Shown here: in pieces, positions 36,368 to 43,818 of the stretch
Numbering within the stretch: the first letter of the stretch is position 1
Layout: each line of letters opens with the position of its first letter
NCBI RefSeq assembly: GCF_022549225.1
Contig: NZ_JAKZFD010000012.1
Coordinates: 62,001 to 126,000 of the forward strand
DNA from: Pelomonas sp. CA6
GTDB taxonomy: Bacteria; Pseudomonadota; Gammaproteobacteria; Burkholderiales; Burkholderiaceae_C
Direction: 5' to 3'
Length of the DNA stretch: 64,000 bases
Notes under the pieces: model-generated
Seen by the model: only the letters and a program-made list of their open reading frames with translations
Told to the model about the DNA's origin: nothing
The model's database searches: none
Made by a program: the position numbers and the translations under genes

Positions 36368-36396
36368 TTGAATGTGTACTTGCTATTCTTTTATTT
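36368..36396 (+). promoter_or_regulatory. Candidate promoter of the TetR operon
   Basis: TTGAAT (36368-36373) and TTATTT (36391-36396), 17 bp apart, lie in an A/T-rich patch that stands out against the GC-rich flanks, about 37-65 bp upstream of the TetR start. Confidence 0.35.
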
Positions 36397-36416
36397 GCGT
36401 GTGAAACTGAATAAAA
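36389..36416. promoter_or_regulatory. Inverted repeat, candidate TetR operator
   Basis: TTTTATT (36389-36395) and AATAAAA (36410-36416) form an inverted repeat with a 14-nt spacer, placed over the predicted -10 region. The position fits autoregulation by the TetR protein encoded 17 bp downstream; binding is not demonstrated. Confidence 0.35.
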
Positions 36417-36432
36417 CATAGCAGGTATTCAT

Positions 36433-37275
36433 ATGAGAACCAGCAAGACCCAGCAGGCGCGCAACCGGCGCCAGATCCTGGACGCGGCCGTCCGGCTGAT
36501 GGAGGCCCAGGGCTTCGAGGCCACGACGATGAAGCAGGTGGCCCGCGAGGCCGGCCTGGGCGACGCCACCATCTACAACTACTTCCCCAGCAAGGAAAAG
36601 CTGGTGCTGGGCTATTTCGAGCAAGCCTTCGAGGACGCGCTGGCGCAATGGCGCGCGACGCCGGAGCAGGCCGAGTTCTCGCTGCAGGAGCGCCTGCAGC
36701 TGCTGCTGGACTGCCTGCTGGAGCGCCTGGCGCCGCAGCGCGGCTTCGTCGCGCTGGCGCGGCGCGCGCTGCTGGCCGCGCCGCTGACGCTGCTGGGCGA
36801 GGAACTGCCGGGCAAGCCCGCCTTCCGGGCCGCGGTGGAGCAGATGCTGGACGAGGCCGAGGCGCGCGGCGAGATGCCCTACTGCGGCTTCAAGGCGGCG
36901 CTGGGCGCGCTGGTGGCGGACTATGCCTATGGCGTGATTGGCTTCTGGCTGCACGACGATTCCGAGCAACAGGGCGAGACCACCCGGCTGCTGGACCAGA
37001 GCCTGGAGCTGCTGGTGCTGGTGCTGCGCACCGGGCTGGTGTCCAGGCTGCTGGCGCTGGCCGGCCTGCTGCTGCGCAGCCAGATGGCACGGCTGCTGCG
37101 CCCCGGCAGCGGGTTGCTGGACATGCTGGGCCTGCTGCGCCAGGGCCTGGGCGAGATGCCGGCTTCCGCGCCGCCGACCGAGGCCCCGCCGCCCGCGGCG
37201 CCAGCGCGGCGGGCGCGCAAGGCCACGCCGGCCGCCGCGGTGCCGGCCCGCCGGCGCGCCCGGAGCGGCGCATGA
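36433..37275 (+). CDS. TetR-family regulator heading a five-gene operon
   Basis: 280 aa. The N-terminal TetR helix-turn-helix is clear: NRRQILDAAVRLMEAQGFEATTMKQVAREAGLGDATIYNYFPSKEKL (key part TIYNYFPSKEKL, residues about 47-58). The helical ligand domain follows, then an unusual basic, Ala/Pro-rich tail (about 235-280) that may bind nucleic acid or be disordered. The start ATG 36433 has GCAGG seven bases upstream. Its stop overlaps the next start by ATGA at 37272-37275. The operon continues with a membrane protein, a DUF2867 protein, an AarF kinase and another membrane protein, so it may regulate lipid- or quinone-related functions. The ligand is unknown. Confidence 0.92.
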   Translation: MRTSKTQQARNRRQILDAAVRLMEAQGFEATTMKQVAREAGLGDATIYNYFPSKEKLVLGYFEQAFEDALAQWRATPEQAEFSLQERLQLLLDCLLERLAPQRGFVALARRALLAAPLTLLGEELPGKPAFRAAVEQMLDEAEARGEMPYCGFKAALGALVADYAYGVIGFWLHDDSEQQGETTRLLDQSLELLVLVLRTGLVSRLLALAGLLLRSQMARLLRPGSGLLDMLGLLRQGLGEMPASAPPTEAPPPAAPARRARKATPAAAVPARRRARSGA

Positions 37276-37712
37276 ACGCCGCCGCCCCCCATCTGGCGCT
37301 GGGCATCGCCGGCGCGCTCAGCGCGCTTGCGGCCCTGCTGCACCTGGCCATCATCCTGGGCGGAGCGCCCTGGTATCGCTTCTTCGGTGCCGGCGAGCGC
37401 ATGGCGCGGCTGGCCGAGGCCGGCCATGCCCAGCCGGCCCTGATCACGCTGGGCATCGCCGTCGTGCTGCTGGTCTGGGCCGGCTATGCCTGGGCAGCCG
37501 GCGGCTGGGTGCCGGCGCTGCGCGGGCTGCCGGCGCTGCGCTGGGGGCTGCTGCTGATCACCGCGGTCTATCTGCTGCGCGGGCTGGCCCCGCTGATCCT
37601 GGGCCTGGGCGGCCTGCCGTTGACGCCCTTCCTGCTGTGGAGTTCGGCGATCTGCCTGGGTTTCGGACTGGTCCACCTGCTCGGCCTGGTGCAGCGCTGG
37701 AGCCTGCTGTGA
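37272..37712 (+). CDS. Four-helix membrane protein of unknown function
   Basis: 146 aa with four hydrophobic helices (about 5-28, 58-80, 92-112, 118-138), making it a small integral inner-membrane protein. I recognise no motif beyond GAPWYRFFGAGERMARLAE between helices 1 and 2, a pattern seen in small conserved hypothetical membrane proteins. It starts inside the TetR stop codon (ATGA) and its own stop overlaps the next gene's GTG (GTGA, 37709-37712), so translation of the three is coupled. A role with the neighbouring AarF-type kinase is plausible from the operon only. Confidence 0.72.
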   Translation: MNAAAPHLALGIAGALSALAALLHLAIILGGAPWYRFFGAGERMARLAEAGHAQPALITLGIAVVLLVWAGYAWAAGGWVPALRGLPALRWGLLLITAVYLLRGLAPLILGLGGLPLTPFLLWSSAICLGFGLVHLLGLVQRWSLL

Positions 37713-38218
37713 CGGTGCGCACCTGCCCGCTGCCGGCCGGCAGCCGCATCGCGGCGCTCAGCGTCGGTGCCGACTTCGCCGACTGCCACGCGCTGCCCGA
37801 TCCCGCGCCCGACGCGGAGGCGCTGCAGAGCTATCTGGACCTGGTCGCGCGCACGCCCGGCTGGATGAACGCGCTGATGGCGCTGCGCAACGGCATGGTC
37901 CGCCTCGTCGGGCTCAAGGCCCTGGGACAGCTGGGCGAGGGGCTGCGGCCGGCGGCGCAGTACCGGCTGGGCGACCGCGTCGGCATCTTCCAGCTGCATT
38001 CGCGCAGCGCGCGCGAAGTGGTGCTGGAGCAGGACGACCGCCACCTGCTCGTGCGCCTGTCGCTGTTCAAGGCGGACACGCCGCGGGGGCCGCAGCTGCA
38101 GCTGAGCACCGTGGTCCACGAGCACAACCGGCTGGGCCGCCTGTACATGGCGGTGGTGGGGCCGGTGCACCGCCGCATCGTGCCGCGCATGCTGGAACAG
38201 GCCCAGCACCATGGCTGA
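37709..38218 (+). CDS. DUF2867 domain protein
   Basis: 169 aa, soluble. The body matches DUF2867 proteins: ARTPGWMNALMALRNGMVRLVGLK in the middle, then HLLVRLSLFKADTP and STVVHEHNRLGRLYMAVVGPVHRRIVPRML at the end. Such domains occur in proteins near membrane or lipid functions, often of unknown role. The GTG start at 37709 overlaps the preceding stop by 4 nt, and the end overlaps the AarF gene by 8 nt (38211-38218), so it is tightly coupled to both. No catalytic residue can be assigned. Confidence 0.75.
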   Translation: MTVRTCPLPAGSRIAALSVGADFADCHALPDPAPDAEALQSYLDLVARTPGWMNALMALRNGMVRLVGLKALGQLGEGLRPAAQYRLGDRVGIFQLHSRSAREVVLEQDDRHLLVRLSLFKADTPRGPQLQLSTVVHEHNRLGRLYMAVVGPVHRRIVPRMLEQAQHHG

Positions 38219-39575
38219 GCGCAAGGACGCGGACAAGAACAAGGGCCAGGCGCCGCGCACCGGACGCCTGGCGCGCGGCGCGGTGGCCGGCGCCGCGGTG
38301 GCGCGCATGGGCGCGGCGCGGCTGGCGCACCAGGTGGGCGGGCTGGCGCGGCCGGCCGCCGAGCAGGCCGCCGCGCGCGCCGAGCATGAACAGCGCCTGG
38401 GCCGCATCCTGTTCGGCGCGCTGAACCAGCTCAAGGGCACGGCGCTGAAGGCGGCCCAGCTGCTGAGCCTGGAGATGGGCCTGCTGCCCGAGGGCCTGCG
38501 CCGCCAGCTCGCGCAGGCACACCACCAGGCCACGCCGTTGAACCGCGCGCTGGTGCTCAAGCTGATGAAGCAGGAGTTCGGCCGCGGCCCCGAGGCCCTG
38601 TTCGCGCAGTTCCAGCCGCAGGCCTTCGCGGCCGCCAGCCTGGGCCAGGTCCACGAGGCGCGCTCCTTCGCCGGCGAGCGCCTGGCCGTCAAGCTGCAGT
38701 ACCCGGGCATGGCGGCCGCGGTGGATAGCGACCTGCGCCTGCTCGCCGGGTTGCTGCGGCCGCTGGGCGCGGGGCTGAACCTGGCGCTGCCGGACGAGGC
38801 GCTGACGCGCGGCGTGCTGGAGCAGCTGCGCGCGCGCCTGCTGGAGGAGCTGGACTATGAGCGCGAGGCGCGCGAGCTGGCCTGGTTCGGCGCGCGCATG
38901 CAGGCCCTGCCGGACCTGGTGCTGCCGCGCGTGCACACGGCGCTGAGCAGCGCGCGCGTGCTCAGCATGGACCATCTGGACGGCCTGCACCTGGAGCCCT
39001 GGCTGGCCACCGCGCCCAGCCAGGCGCAGCGCGACCGCATGGGCCAGCTGCTGCTGGACAGCTTCATGCTGGGGCTCACCCGGCTGCGCCGCATCCAGGC
39101 CGATCCGCATCCGGGCAACTATCTGTTCATGCCCGACGGGCGCCTGGGCCTGCTGGACTTCGGCCGCACGCTGGCGCTGGACGGCGAGTTCTTGCCGCAG
39201 CTGGCCCGCGCCTGGGCCGCGCGCCTGGACGGCGATACCGCCGGCCACCTGGCGGCCTACCAGCGCCTGGGCATGGTCGACCCCGAGCTGGGGCCGCGCG
39301 CCTTCCGCGAGCGGCTGATGCCGGCGCTGGCGCCGCTGCTGGACTGGCAGCTGCTGCCCTGGCGTGGCGAGCACTTCGACTTTGCGTCGCTGCCCCCGCC
39401 GCCGACCATGGCGCCCGACGCGCACCGCGTTGCGCTGGCGCACCTGCGTGCGGTGCCGCCCGAGCTGCCGTTCGTCGACCGCGCCTACCTGGGCCTGGTG
39501 CAGATGCTGCGCCAGCTGGGTGCCCGCGTGCGCACCGGCAACCCCTGGGCGGCGCTGGCCCGCGAGATCCTTTGA
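38211..39575 (+). CDS. AarF/UbiB (ABC1) family atypical kinase
   Basis: 454 aa. The ABC1/UbiB fold is shown by the N-terminal LKGTALKAAQLLSLEMG (a degenerate KxGQ motif, GQ replaced by AAQ), the Ala-rich loop AAASLGQVHEA, the invariant lysine in LAVKLQYPG, the EELDYEREA helix and the catalytic QADPHPGNYLF with LLDFGRT. Family members act as ATPases or kinases and are needed for ubiquinone synthesis (UbiB) or lipid homeostasis. Its operon partners are membrane and DUF2867 proteins rather than ubi genes, so a second, non-canonical role is possible. It overlaps the DUF2867 gene by 8 nt. The next gene's start follows 14 nt after this stop. Confidence 0.88.
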   Translation: MAERKDADKNKGQAPRTGRLARGAVAGAAVARMGAARLAHQVGGLARPAAEQAAARAEHEQRLGRILFGALNQLKGTALKAAQLLSLEMGLLPEGLRRQLAQAHHQATPLNRALVLKLMKQEFGRGPEALFAQFQPQAFAAASLGQVHEARSFAGERLAVKLQYPGMAAAVDSDLRLLAGLLRPLGAGLNLALPDEALTRGVLEQLRARLLEELDYEREARELAWFGARMQALPDLVLPRVHTALSSARVLSMDHLDGLHLEPWLATAPSQAQRDRMGQLLLDSFMLGLTRLRRIQADPHPGNYLFMPDGRLGLLDFGRTLALDGEFLPQLARAWAARLDGDTAGHLAAYQRLGMVDPELGPRAFRERLMPALAPLLDWQLLPWRGEHFDFASLPPPPTMAPDAHRVALAHLRAVPPELPFVDRAYLGLVQMLRQLGARVRTGNPWAALAREIL

Positions 39576-39589
39576 CGATGGAGATCCCG

Positions 39590-39961
39590 ATGCACGCATC
39601 GAAGACGACGCGCCCCTGGATGGGGCGCTGGCTGATGGGCGTGGCGCTGCTGCACACGCTGTTCGGACTGGTGGTGTTCAGCGCGCCGCTGGCGCGGATG
39701 TGGCAGCGCGGCCTGTTCGACACGGTGGGCGCGGACCCGCTGCTGGGGGCGGTGAGCTGGTTCCTGCTGTTCGGCGCGCCGCTGGCCCTGCTGGGCCTGG
39801 CGCTGAGCGCGCTGGAGCGCCTGTGCGCGACGACGGCGCCCTGGCGCGCGCTGGGCCTGGGCCTGCTCGGGCTGACCGCGCTGGGCCTGCTGCTGATGCC
39901 GGCCTCGGGCTTCTGGCTGGCGCTGCCGGTGGCGTTCGCGCTGCTGCGGCGCGCGCGCTGA
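39590..39961 (+). CDS. Small four-helix membrane protein
   Basis: 123 aa with four hydrophobic segments, similar in plan to uncharacterised DUF6463-like proteins: WLMGVALLHTLFGLVVFSAP opens the chain and AVSWFLLFGAPLALLG follows. ATG 39590 is chosen because GGAG (39580-39583) lies six bases upstream; an in-frame ATG at 39578 and a TTG at 39572 that overlaps the previous stop are alternatives. It is the last gene of the TetR-led operon and is convergent with a ribbon-helix-helix gene across 24 bp. The function is unknown. Confidence 0.65.
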   Translation: MHASKTTRPWMGRWLMGVALLHTLFGLVVFSAPLARMWQRGLFDTVGADPLLGAVSWFLLFGAPLALLGLALSALERLCATTAPWRALGLGLLGLTALGLLLMPASGFWLALPVAFALLRRAR

Positions 39962-39985
39962 ACGGCCTGCCGGGCCGGGCACGCA

Positions 39986-40201
39986 TCAGGATGCGGTGTC
40001 GTCGCCGTCGCGCGGCGGCCGGCCGCGCCGCGCCGTGGGCGAGTGCTGCGGCTTGATGCCGCGGCGCGCCAGCGCCTCGCGCAGCAGCATCTCGATCTGC
40101 GCGTTGGCCGAACGCAGCTCCTGCGCGGCCAGGCGCTCGATCTCGTCCCACAGCGCCGGGTCCAGGCGCAGCGGATAGCTTTTCTTGGCCGGGCTGGACA
40201 T
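39986..40201 (-). CDS. Arc-type ribbon-helix-helix protein
   Basis: 71 aa. Residues 8-50 fit a ribbon-helix-helix DNA-binding fold: a basic strand [20 protein letters not shown], then two helices ending [11 protein letters not shown], with the Arc-like pattern of an N-terminal beta strand and short helices. The tail is basic and Pro-rich. Such small proteins repress their own operons. It is the last gene after the SPFH and membrane-protein genes, only three bases behind the latter, so it is likely to be cotranscribed. The operator is unknown. It could also be an antitoxin, but no toxin-like gene accompanies it. Confidence 0.8.
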   Translation of the reverse strand: MSSPAKKSYPLRLDPALWDEIERLAAQELRSANAQIEMLLREALARRGIKPQHSPTARRGRPPRDGDDTAS

Positions 40202-40204
40202 GGC

Positions 40205-40702
40205 TCAGCGTCCGCGCGAACCATGGCCGCCCCGTGGCGGCGGCGGCCGGCTGAAGTCGCGCACCAGCGCGACGATGAGCAGCAGCAGCGCCAGCAGAAA
40301 GAGCCCCTGCGCCGCGGCCCAGAACGCCGCGCCCGGCTGCGGCCAGTCCGGCCGCTGCGGCAGCAGCACATGCAGGTACTGCCCCATGGCCTGCAGCTGC
40401 AGCAGCACCGCCAGGCGCAGCAGGTGCTTGAGCACGCGCGCCAGACTGGCCTCGCGCCGTTCGGGCGCCAGCCAGTAGTCCCGGTGGGGCAGGTTCAGGC
40501 CGGTGGGCCAGCGCCGCACCAGCGCCATCACTCCATGGCTGGTGAGCAGCGGCAGCAGCAGGCCCAGGAACAGGGTCAACAGCGCGAAGGACTCGCGGCT
40601 GCTGGCCTTGTGCGCGCTGCCCACCACCTCGGGCAGCAGGGCGTAGGTGGCCGCGACCAGCGCCAGCACCAGCGCCGACGTGAGCAGAAAGAGCAGATGC
40701 AT
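40205..40702 (-). CDS. Membrane protein between SPFH and RHH genes
   Basis: 165 aa. Four hydrophobic segments are visible (about 2-20, 40-62, 90-108, 125-147), and the C-terminus is Pro/Gly/Arg rich ([14 protein letters not shown]). I know no name for the family. Position suggests a partner of the SPFH protein, as such small membrane proteins often flank SPFH genes. ATG 40702 lies 17 nt downstream of the SPFH stop, and its own stop is 3 nt before the ribbon-helix-helix start, so all three form one operon. Confidence 0.65.
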   Translation of the reverse strand: MHLLFLLTSALVLALVAATYALLPEVVGSAHKASSRESFALLTLFLGLLLPLLTSHGVMALVRRWPTGLNLPHRDYWLAPERREASLARVLKHLLRLAVLLQLQAMGQYLHVLLPQRPDWPQPGAAFWAAAQGLFLLALLLLIVALVRDFSRPPPPRGGHGSRGR

Positions 40703-40719
40703 CGCCGCCCCCGCCGCGC

Positions 40720-41610
40720 TCAGTTGTACAGCGTGCCGGTGTTGACGATGGGCTGGGTGTCCTTGTCGGAGCACAGCACGACCAGCAGGTTGGAAACCAT
40801 CGCGGCCTTGCGCTCGTCGTCCAGCTCGACGATGGAGCGCTCGGACAGGCCCTTCAGCGCCTCCTCCACCATGCTCACCGCGCCCTGCACGATCTTCTTG
40901 CGCGCGCTGATGATGGCCTCGGCCTGCTGGCGGCGCAGCATCACCTGGGCGATCTCGGGCGCATAGGCCAGGTGGGTGATCTTGGCGTCCAGCACCGTGA
41001 CGCCGGCCTCGGCGAAGCGCGCCTGCAGTTCGCGCTTGAGCGCCTCCACCACCTCGTCGGCGCCGGCGCGCAGCGTGGTCTCGCCGGGCTGCAGATCCTC
41101 GCCCTCGTCATAGGCGAACTGGGCGGCCAGGTGGCGGATCGCGGCCTCGGACTGGATGCCCACATAGCGCTCGAAGTCGTCGACCTCGAACACCGCGCGC
41201 GCCGAGTCCTCGACGCGCCAGACCACCGCGGCGCTGATCTCCACCGGGTTGCCGCGCTTGTCGTTGACCTTCAGCGTCGGCGCGTTGAGGTTGCGCGCGC
41301 GCAGCGAGAGCTTGCGCTTGGCCATCAGCGGGTTGGCCCAGCGCAGGCCTTCGTGGCGGTCGGTGCCGCGGTAGCGGCCGAACAGCGTCAGCAGCCGCGC
41401 CTCGTTGGGCTGCTGCATGTACAGCCCGCCCAGCAGCAGCACGCCGGCCACCAGGGTCAGCCCGCCCAGCACCGCGCCGAAGCCGCCTGGTGCCGCGAGG
41501 GCCATCGCCACGCCACCGCCCGCCATCGCCAGCCCCAGCAGCACGGCCAGATAGCCGTTGGCGGTGCGTGCATCCGTTTCGCGCGGGCCGGCCTGATTGC
41601 TCATGCTCAT
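40720..41610 (-). CDS. SPFH/Band 7 domain protein
   Basis: 296 aa. A hydrophobic N-terminal hairpin (about residues 18-62, two helices) anchors it in the membrane. An SPFH domain follows (about 70-230): [29 protein letters not shown], then [37 protein letters not shown] helical coiled coil with [23 protein letters not shown] ends it. Family members build oligomeric rings at membranes (flotillin, HflKC, QmcA type) and recruit proteases or stabilise lipid domains. ATG 41610 has AAGGAGA seven bases upstream; the preceding in-frame residues to 41706 are not typical. It leads an operon with a membrane protein and a ribbon-helix-helix protein. Confidence 0.9.
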   Translation of the reverse strand: MSMSNQAGPRETDARTANGYLAVLLGLAMAGGGVAMALAAPGGFGAVLGGLTLVAGVLLLGGLYMQQPNEARLLTLFGRYRGTDRHEGLRWANPLMAKRKLSLRARNLNAPTLKVNDKRGNPVEISAAVVWRVEDSARAVFEVDDFERYVGIQSEAAIRHLAAQFAYDEGEDLQPGETTLRAGADEVVEALKRELQARFAEAGVTVLDAKITHLAYAPEIAQVMLRRQQAEAIISARKKIVQGAVSMVEEALKGLSERSIVELDDERKAAMVSNLLVVLCSDKDTQPIVNTGTLYN

Positions 41611-41650
41611 CGTCTTCTCCTTCTCTCGATCCCTGAAAATGATGATATCA

Positions 41651-41678
41651 GTTTTATACCAATCGAGAAGGCTGTCAA
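41651..41678 (-). promoter_or_regulatory. Candidate promoter of the SPFH operon
   Basis: Reading leftwards, a perfect -35 TTGACA (complement of 41673-41678) is followed by TAAAAC (complement of 41651-41656) after 16 bp, or by TATAAA after 14 bp. The palindrome TGATATCA (41643-41650) lies just downstream and might be an operator of the operon's ribbon-helix-helix protein. Confidence 0.5.
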
Positions 41679-41766
41679 CAGGCCATTGGTCATGGCGGCG
41701 CGGCAACGCCGGCGGCCCGGCGCGGGGCCGGGCGAGGGGCGATGTGGAGTGGCGAGGAGCGGAGGT

Positions 41767-42408
41767 TCAGCCGCGGCGCTGGACGCGGCAGACGCCGTCG
41801 CCGTGCGGCGCCTGGCGGAAGGCCGGCAGCGCCTCGGCGGCCTCCGACAGCGCATGCAGACGCGGGAAGGCGGCCGGATCCACGGCGCCCGGCAGGGTCT
41901 GCTGCGTGAACTGCCAGGCCACGGCCATGCTCACCATGGCCTGGTCGGGCGCGCCCAGATGGGGCTGCTGCGGCGCGTCGGCCAGCGCCTGTTCCAGCTC
42001 GCCGTAGGCGGCCTGCATCTGGCCGCGCACCCGCTCCAGCCAGGGCGCATGCTGGCGCTCGGCGGGCCGGAGGTTCAGCTCGTAGACGATCTGCACGCTC
42101 TTCTCGCAGGCGGCCAGCGCCAGTCCGATCAGGCGCAGCGCCTGGGCGCGGCGGGGCAGTTCGGCGGGCATGAGCCTGAGCGGGCGGGCCAGGCACTCCG
42201 CGTAGTCCAGGATCAGCGTGGAGTCCATCAGCACCGTGCCGTCGTCGCACACCAGCGTGGGCGCCTTGACCACCGGGTTGATCTCGCGGAACTGGTCGAA
42301 GGTGCGGAACACCGACAGCGGTTCGTGTTCGAAGGGCAGCTCCAGCAACTGCAGCGAGATCGCGACGCGCCGCACATAGGGCGAGTCCAGCATGCCGATC
42401 AGTTTCAT
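41767..42408 (-). CDS. Glutathione S-transferase family protein
   Basis: 213 aa. A thioredoxin-like N-terminal domain (about residues 1-80) with SPYVRRVAISLQLLELPFE, the NPVVKAPTLVCDDG cis-Pro strand and the DSTLILDY helix is followed by the all-helical C-terminal domain. Glutathione conjugation or a reductase role can be expected; Ser9 in the CPY-like SPYVRR motif is the likely catalytic residue in place of Tyr or Cys. It starts 4 nt after the Nudix-GNAT stop, so it is translated from the same operon, which points to a detoxification or repair set. The substrate is unknown. Confidence 0.91.
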   Translation of the reverse strand: MKLIGMLDSPYVRRVAISLQLLELPFEHEPLSVFRTFDQFREINPVVKAPTLVCDDGTVLMDSTLILDYAECLARPLRLMPAELPRRAQALRLIGLALAACEKSVQIVYELNLRPAERQHAPWLERVRGQMQAAYGELEQALADAPQQPHLGAPDQAMVSMAVAWQFTQQTLPGAVDPAAFPRLHALSEAAEALPAFRQAPHGDGVCRVQRRG

Positions 42409-42412
42409 CGCA

Positions 42413-43441
42413 TCAATCCTTGGGCGGTCGGGGGGATGCGGGAATTGTGGCGCGCTCGAACGCATAGCTGGCGCGGCCCTGCGCAAAGCCCTGGCCGCGG
42501 TAGAAGCGATGGGCTGCGTCGCGCTGGGTGCCGGAGCGCAGCCGCAGCCGCGCATAGCCGGCCTGCCCGGCCCAGCGCTGGGCCTGCTCCAACAGGCGAC
42601 GGCCCCAGCCCTGGCCTTGCCGGTCGGCGGCCACCACCAGGGCCTGCAGCTCGGCATAGCCGTCCGAAGCCAGCAGGCGCACGCCCTGCACATGGCACAG
42701 CCCGAGCAGCCGCCCGCCTTGTTCGGCGACGAAGACCTTCTGGTCCGGCCAGGACTGCAGCGCGTCCAGGCGGCGCGCCACCTGCTCGGGCGTGGCCACA
42801 TAGCCCAGGTCGGGCAGCAGCGCGGCGATGGGCTCGGCGTCCGCGGCGCAGGCTTCGCGCAGGGTGGCCTCGGCCGAGGCCGCGCGCAGCTTGGCCGCGA
42901 AGCGCTGCAGATGCGCCTCGACGCGCGTGGCGGGGAGCGCGTCCAGCGCGAACCAGCGTGCCTCGTGGAACTCCGCCGGGTCAGGGCGCAGCAGGGCGTC
43001 GCGCGGCACGCGCAGCACGTACCACAGCGACACGTCCACATGGCCGGCGCTGCGGCCGACCGTCTCGGTCACCGTGATGAAGCGCGGCGGGCCGACGCGC
43101 GCCGGGTCCACCTGCAGCCCCAGTTCTTCCGCGGCCTCGCGGGCCGCGGTCAGGCGCGGGTGCTCGCCGGGTTCGACATGGCCGCCGGTGGGCAGCCACA
43201 GCCCGGCGTTGCGGTGGTCTACCAGCAGCAGCTCGCGCTGGGCCCTGTCGACCACGGCGAAATAGGCGACCAGGTGCTTGGCCGGCGTGGCCGGCCTGGC
43301 CGTGCGGCACAGCGGCGCGCCGGAGCGCACCCAGGCCATCGCGTCCGCGAGCTGGGCCGCCTCCAGTGCGTCGCCGGGTTCGACGGAGGCCAGCTCCTGC
43401 GCGATGGCGTCGGCATCAGCCAGGCCATCGAAGGTCCTCAT
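42413..43441 (-). CDS. Nudix hydrolase / GNAT acetyltransferase fusion
   Basis: 342 aa with two enzyme domains. Residues 55-165 form a Nudix domain with the full Nudix box GHVEPGE (87-93) continuing to REAAEELGL (101-109), which hydrolyses nucleoside diphosphates linked to another moiety. Residues about 190-335 form a GNAT acetyltransferase with the acetyl-CoA loop RQGQGWGRRLL (274-284). The two halves share one frame without a stop, so it is a true fusion. Its start overlaps the stop of the lipoprotein gene (43438-43441), and the GST gene follows after 4 nt. A joint role in modifying or recycling a nucleotide-linked or amine compound is inferred, not shown. Confidence 0.88.
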   Translation of the reverse strand: MRTFDGLADADAIAQELASVEPGDALEAAQLADAMAWVRSGAPLCRTARPATPAKHLVAYFAVVDRAQRELLLVDHRNAGLWLPTGGHVEPGEHPRLTAAREAAEELGLQVDPARVGPPRFITVTETVGRSAGHVDVSLWYVLRVPRDALLRPDPAEFHEARWFALDALPATRVEAHLQRFAAKLRAASAEATLREACAADAEPIAALLPDLGYVATPEQVARRLDALQSWPDQKVFVAEQGGRLLGLCHVQGVRLLASDGYAELQALVVAADRQGQGWGRRLLEQAQRWAGQAGYARLRLRSGTQRDAAHRFYRGQGFAQGRASYAFERATIPASPRPPKD

Positions 43442-43632
43442 TTGCAGCTGAAGCTCCGGGCGCTGACTTCCTTGACATTGCCGGCGCCGCAGGTCGCCAC
43501 GGCCTGCTCGCCCATCTTCTGCAGGTCGCCGGGCTCGCCGTTGCGCGAGCTGCCGGGCGACGCGATCACGCAGGCGCTCAGCAGCACGGGGGCGGCCAGG
43601 ATCAGGGCGAGGGGGGTGAGGCGTCGGGTCAT
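43438..43632 (-). CDS. Small lipoprotein
   Basis: 64 aa with a signal peptide and a clear lipobox (LLSAC, Cys21), so it is likely to be lipidated and membrane-anchored. The mature part has two further Cys residues (ATCGAGN and SFSCK), possibly a disulfide, and resembles short conserved lipoproteins of unknown role. It heads the lipoprotein, Nudix-GNAT, GST operon and overlaps the second gene by 4 nt (ATGA). Confidence 0.7.
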   Translation of the reverse strand: MTRRLTPLALILAAPVLLSACVIASPGSSRNGEPGDLQKMGEQAVATCGAGNVKEVSARSFSCK

Positions 43633-43774
43633 TGTTGTGTGCTCCGTGAGTGTGGAAGAAGAGCGCGCACTGTAGACAGCCGGTGGCGGCCCTGCCGTCC
43701 CGGGGCGACGGATTGCGCCGGCGTGGGGGCGAGGCGCTGCCGGGCGCGACGGCCCGATGCCGCGCCATGAACAA

Positions 43775-43792
43775 GGCCGCCCGGAGGCGGCC
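43775..43792 (-). terminator. Terminator hairpin after the ABC ATPase gene
   Basis: GGCCGCC (43775-43781) and GGCGGCC (43786-43792) form a perfect 7-bp stem with a 4-nt loop. Read leftwards it is followed by TTGTTC, a short T-rich run, 27 nt beyond the stop codon of the ATPase gene. Confidence 0.6.
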
Positions 43793-43818
43793 TGTCGTGA
43801 GGGCGGATCAGCGCCGGT

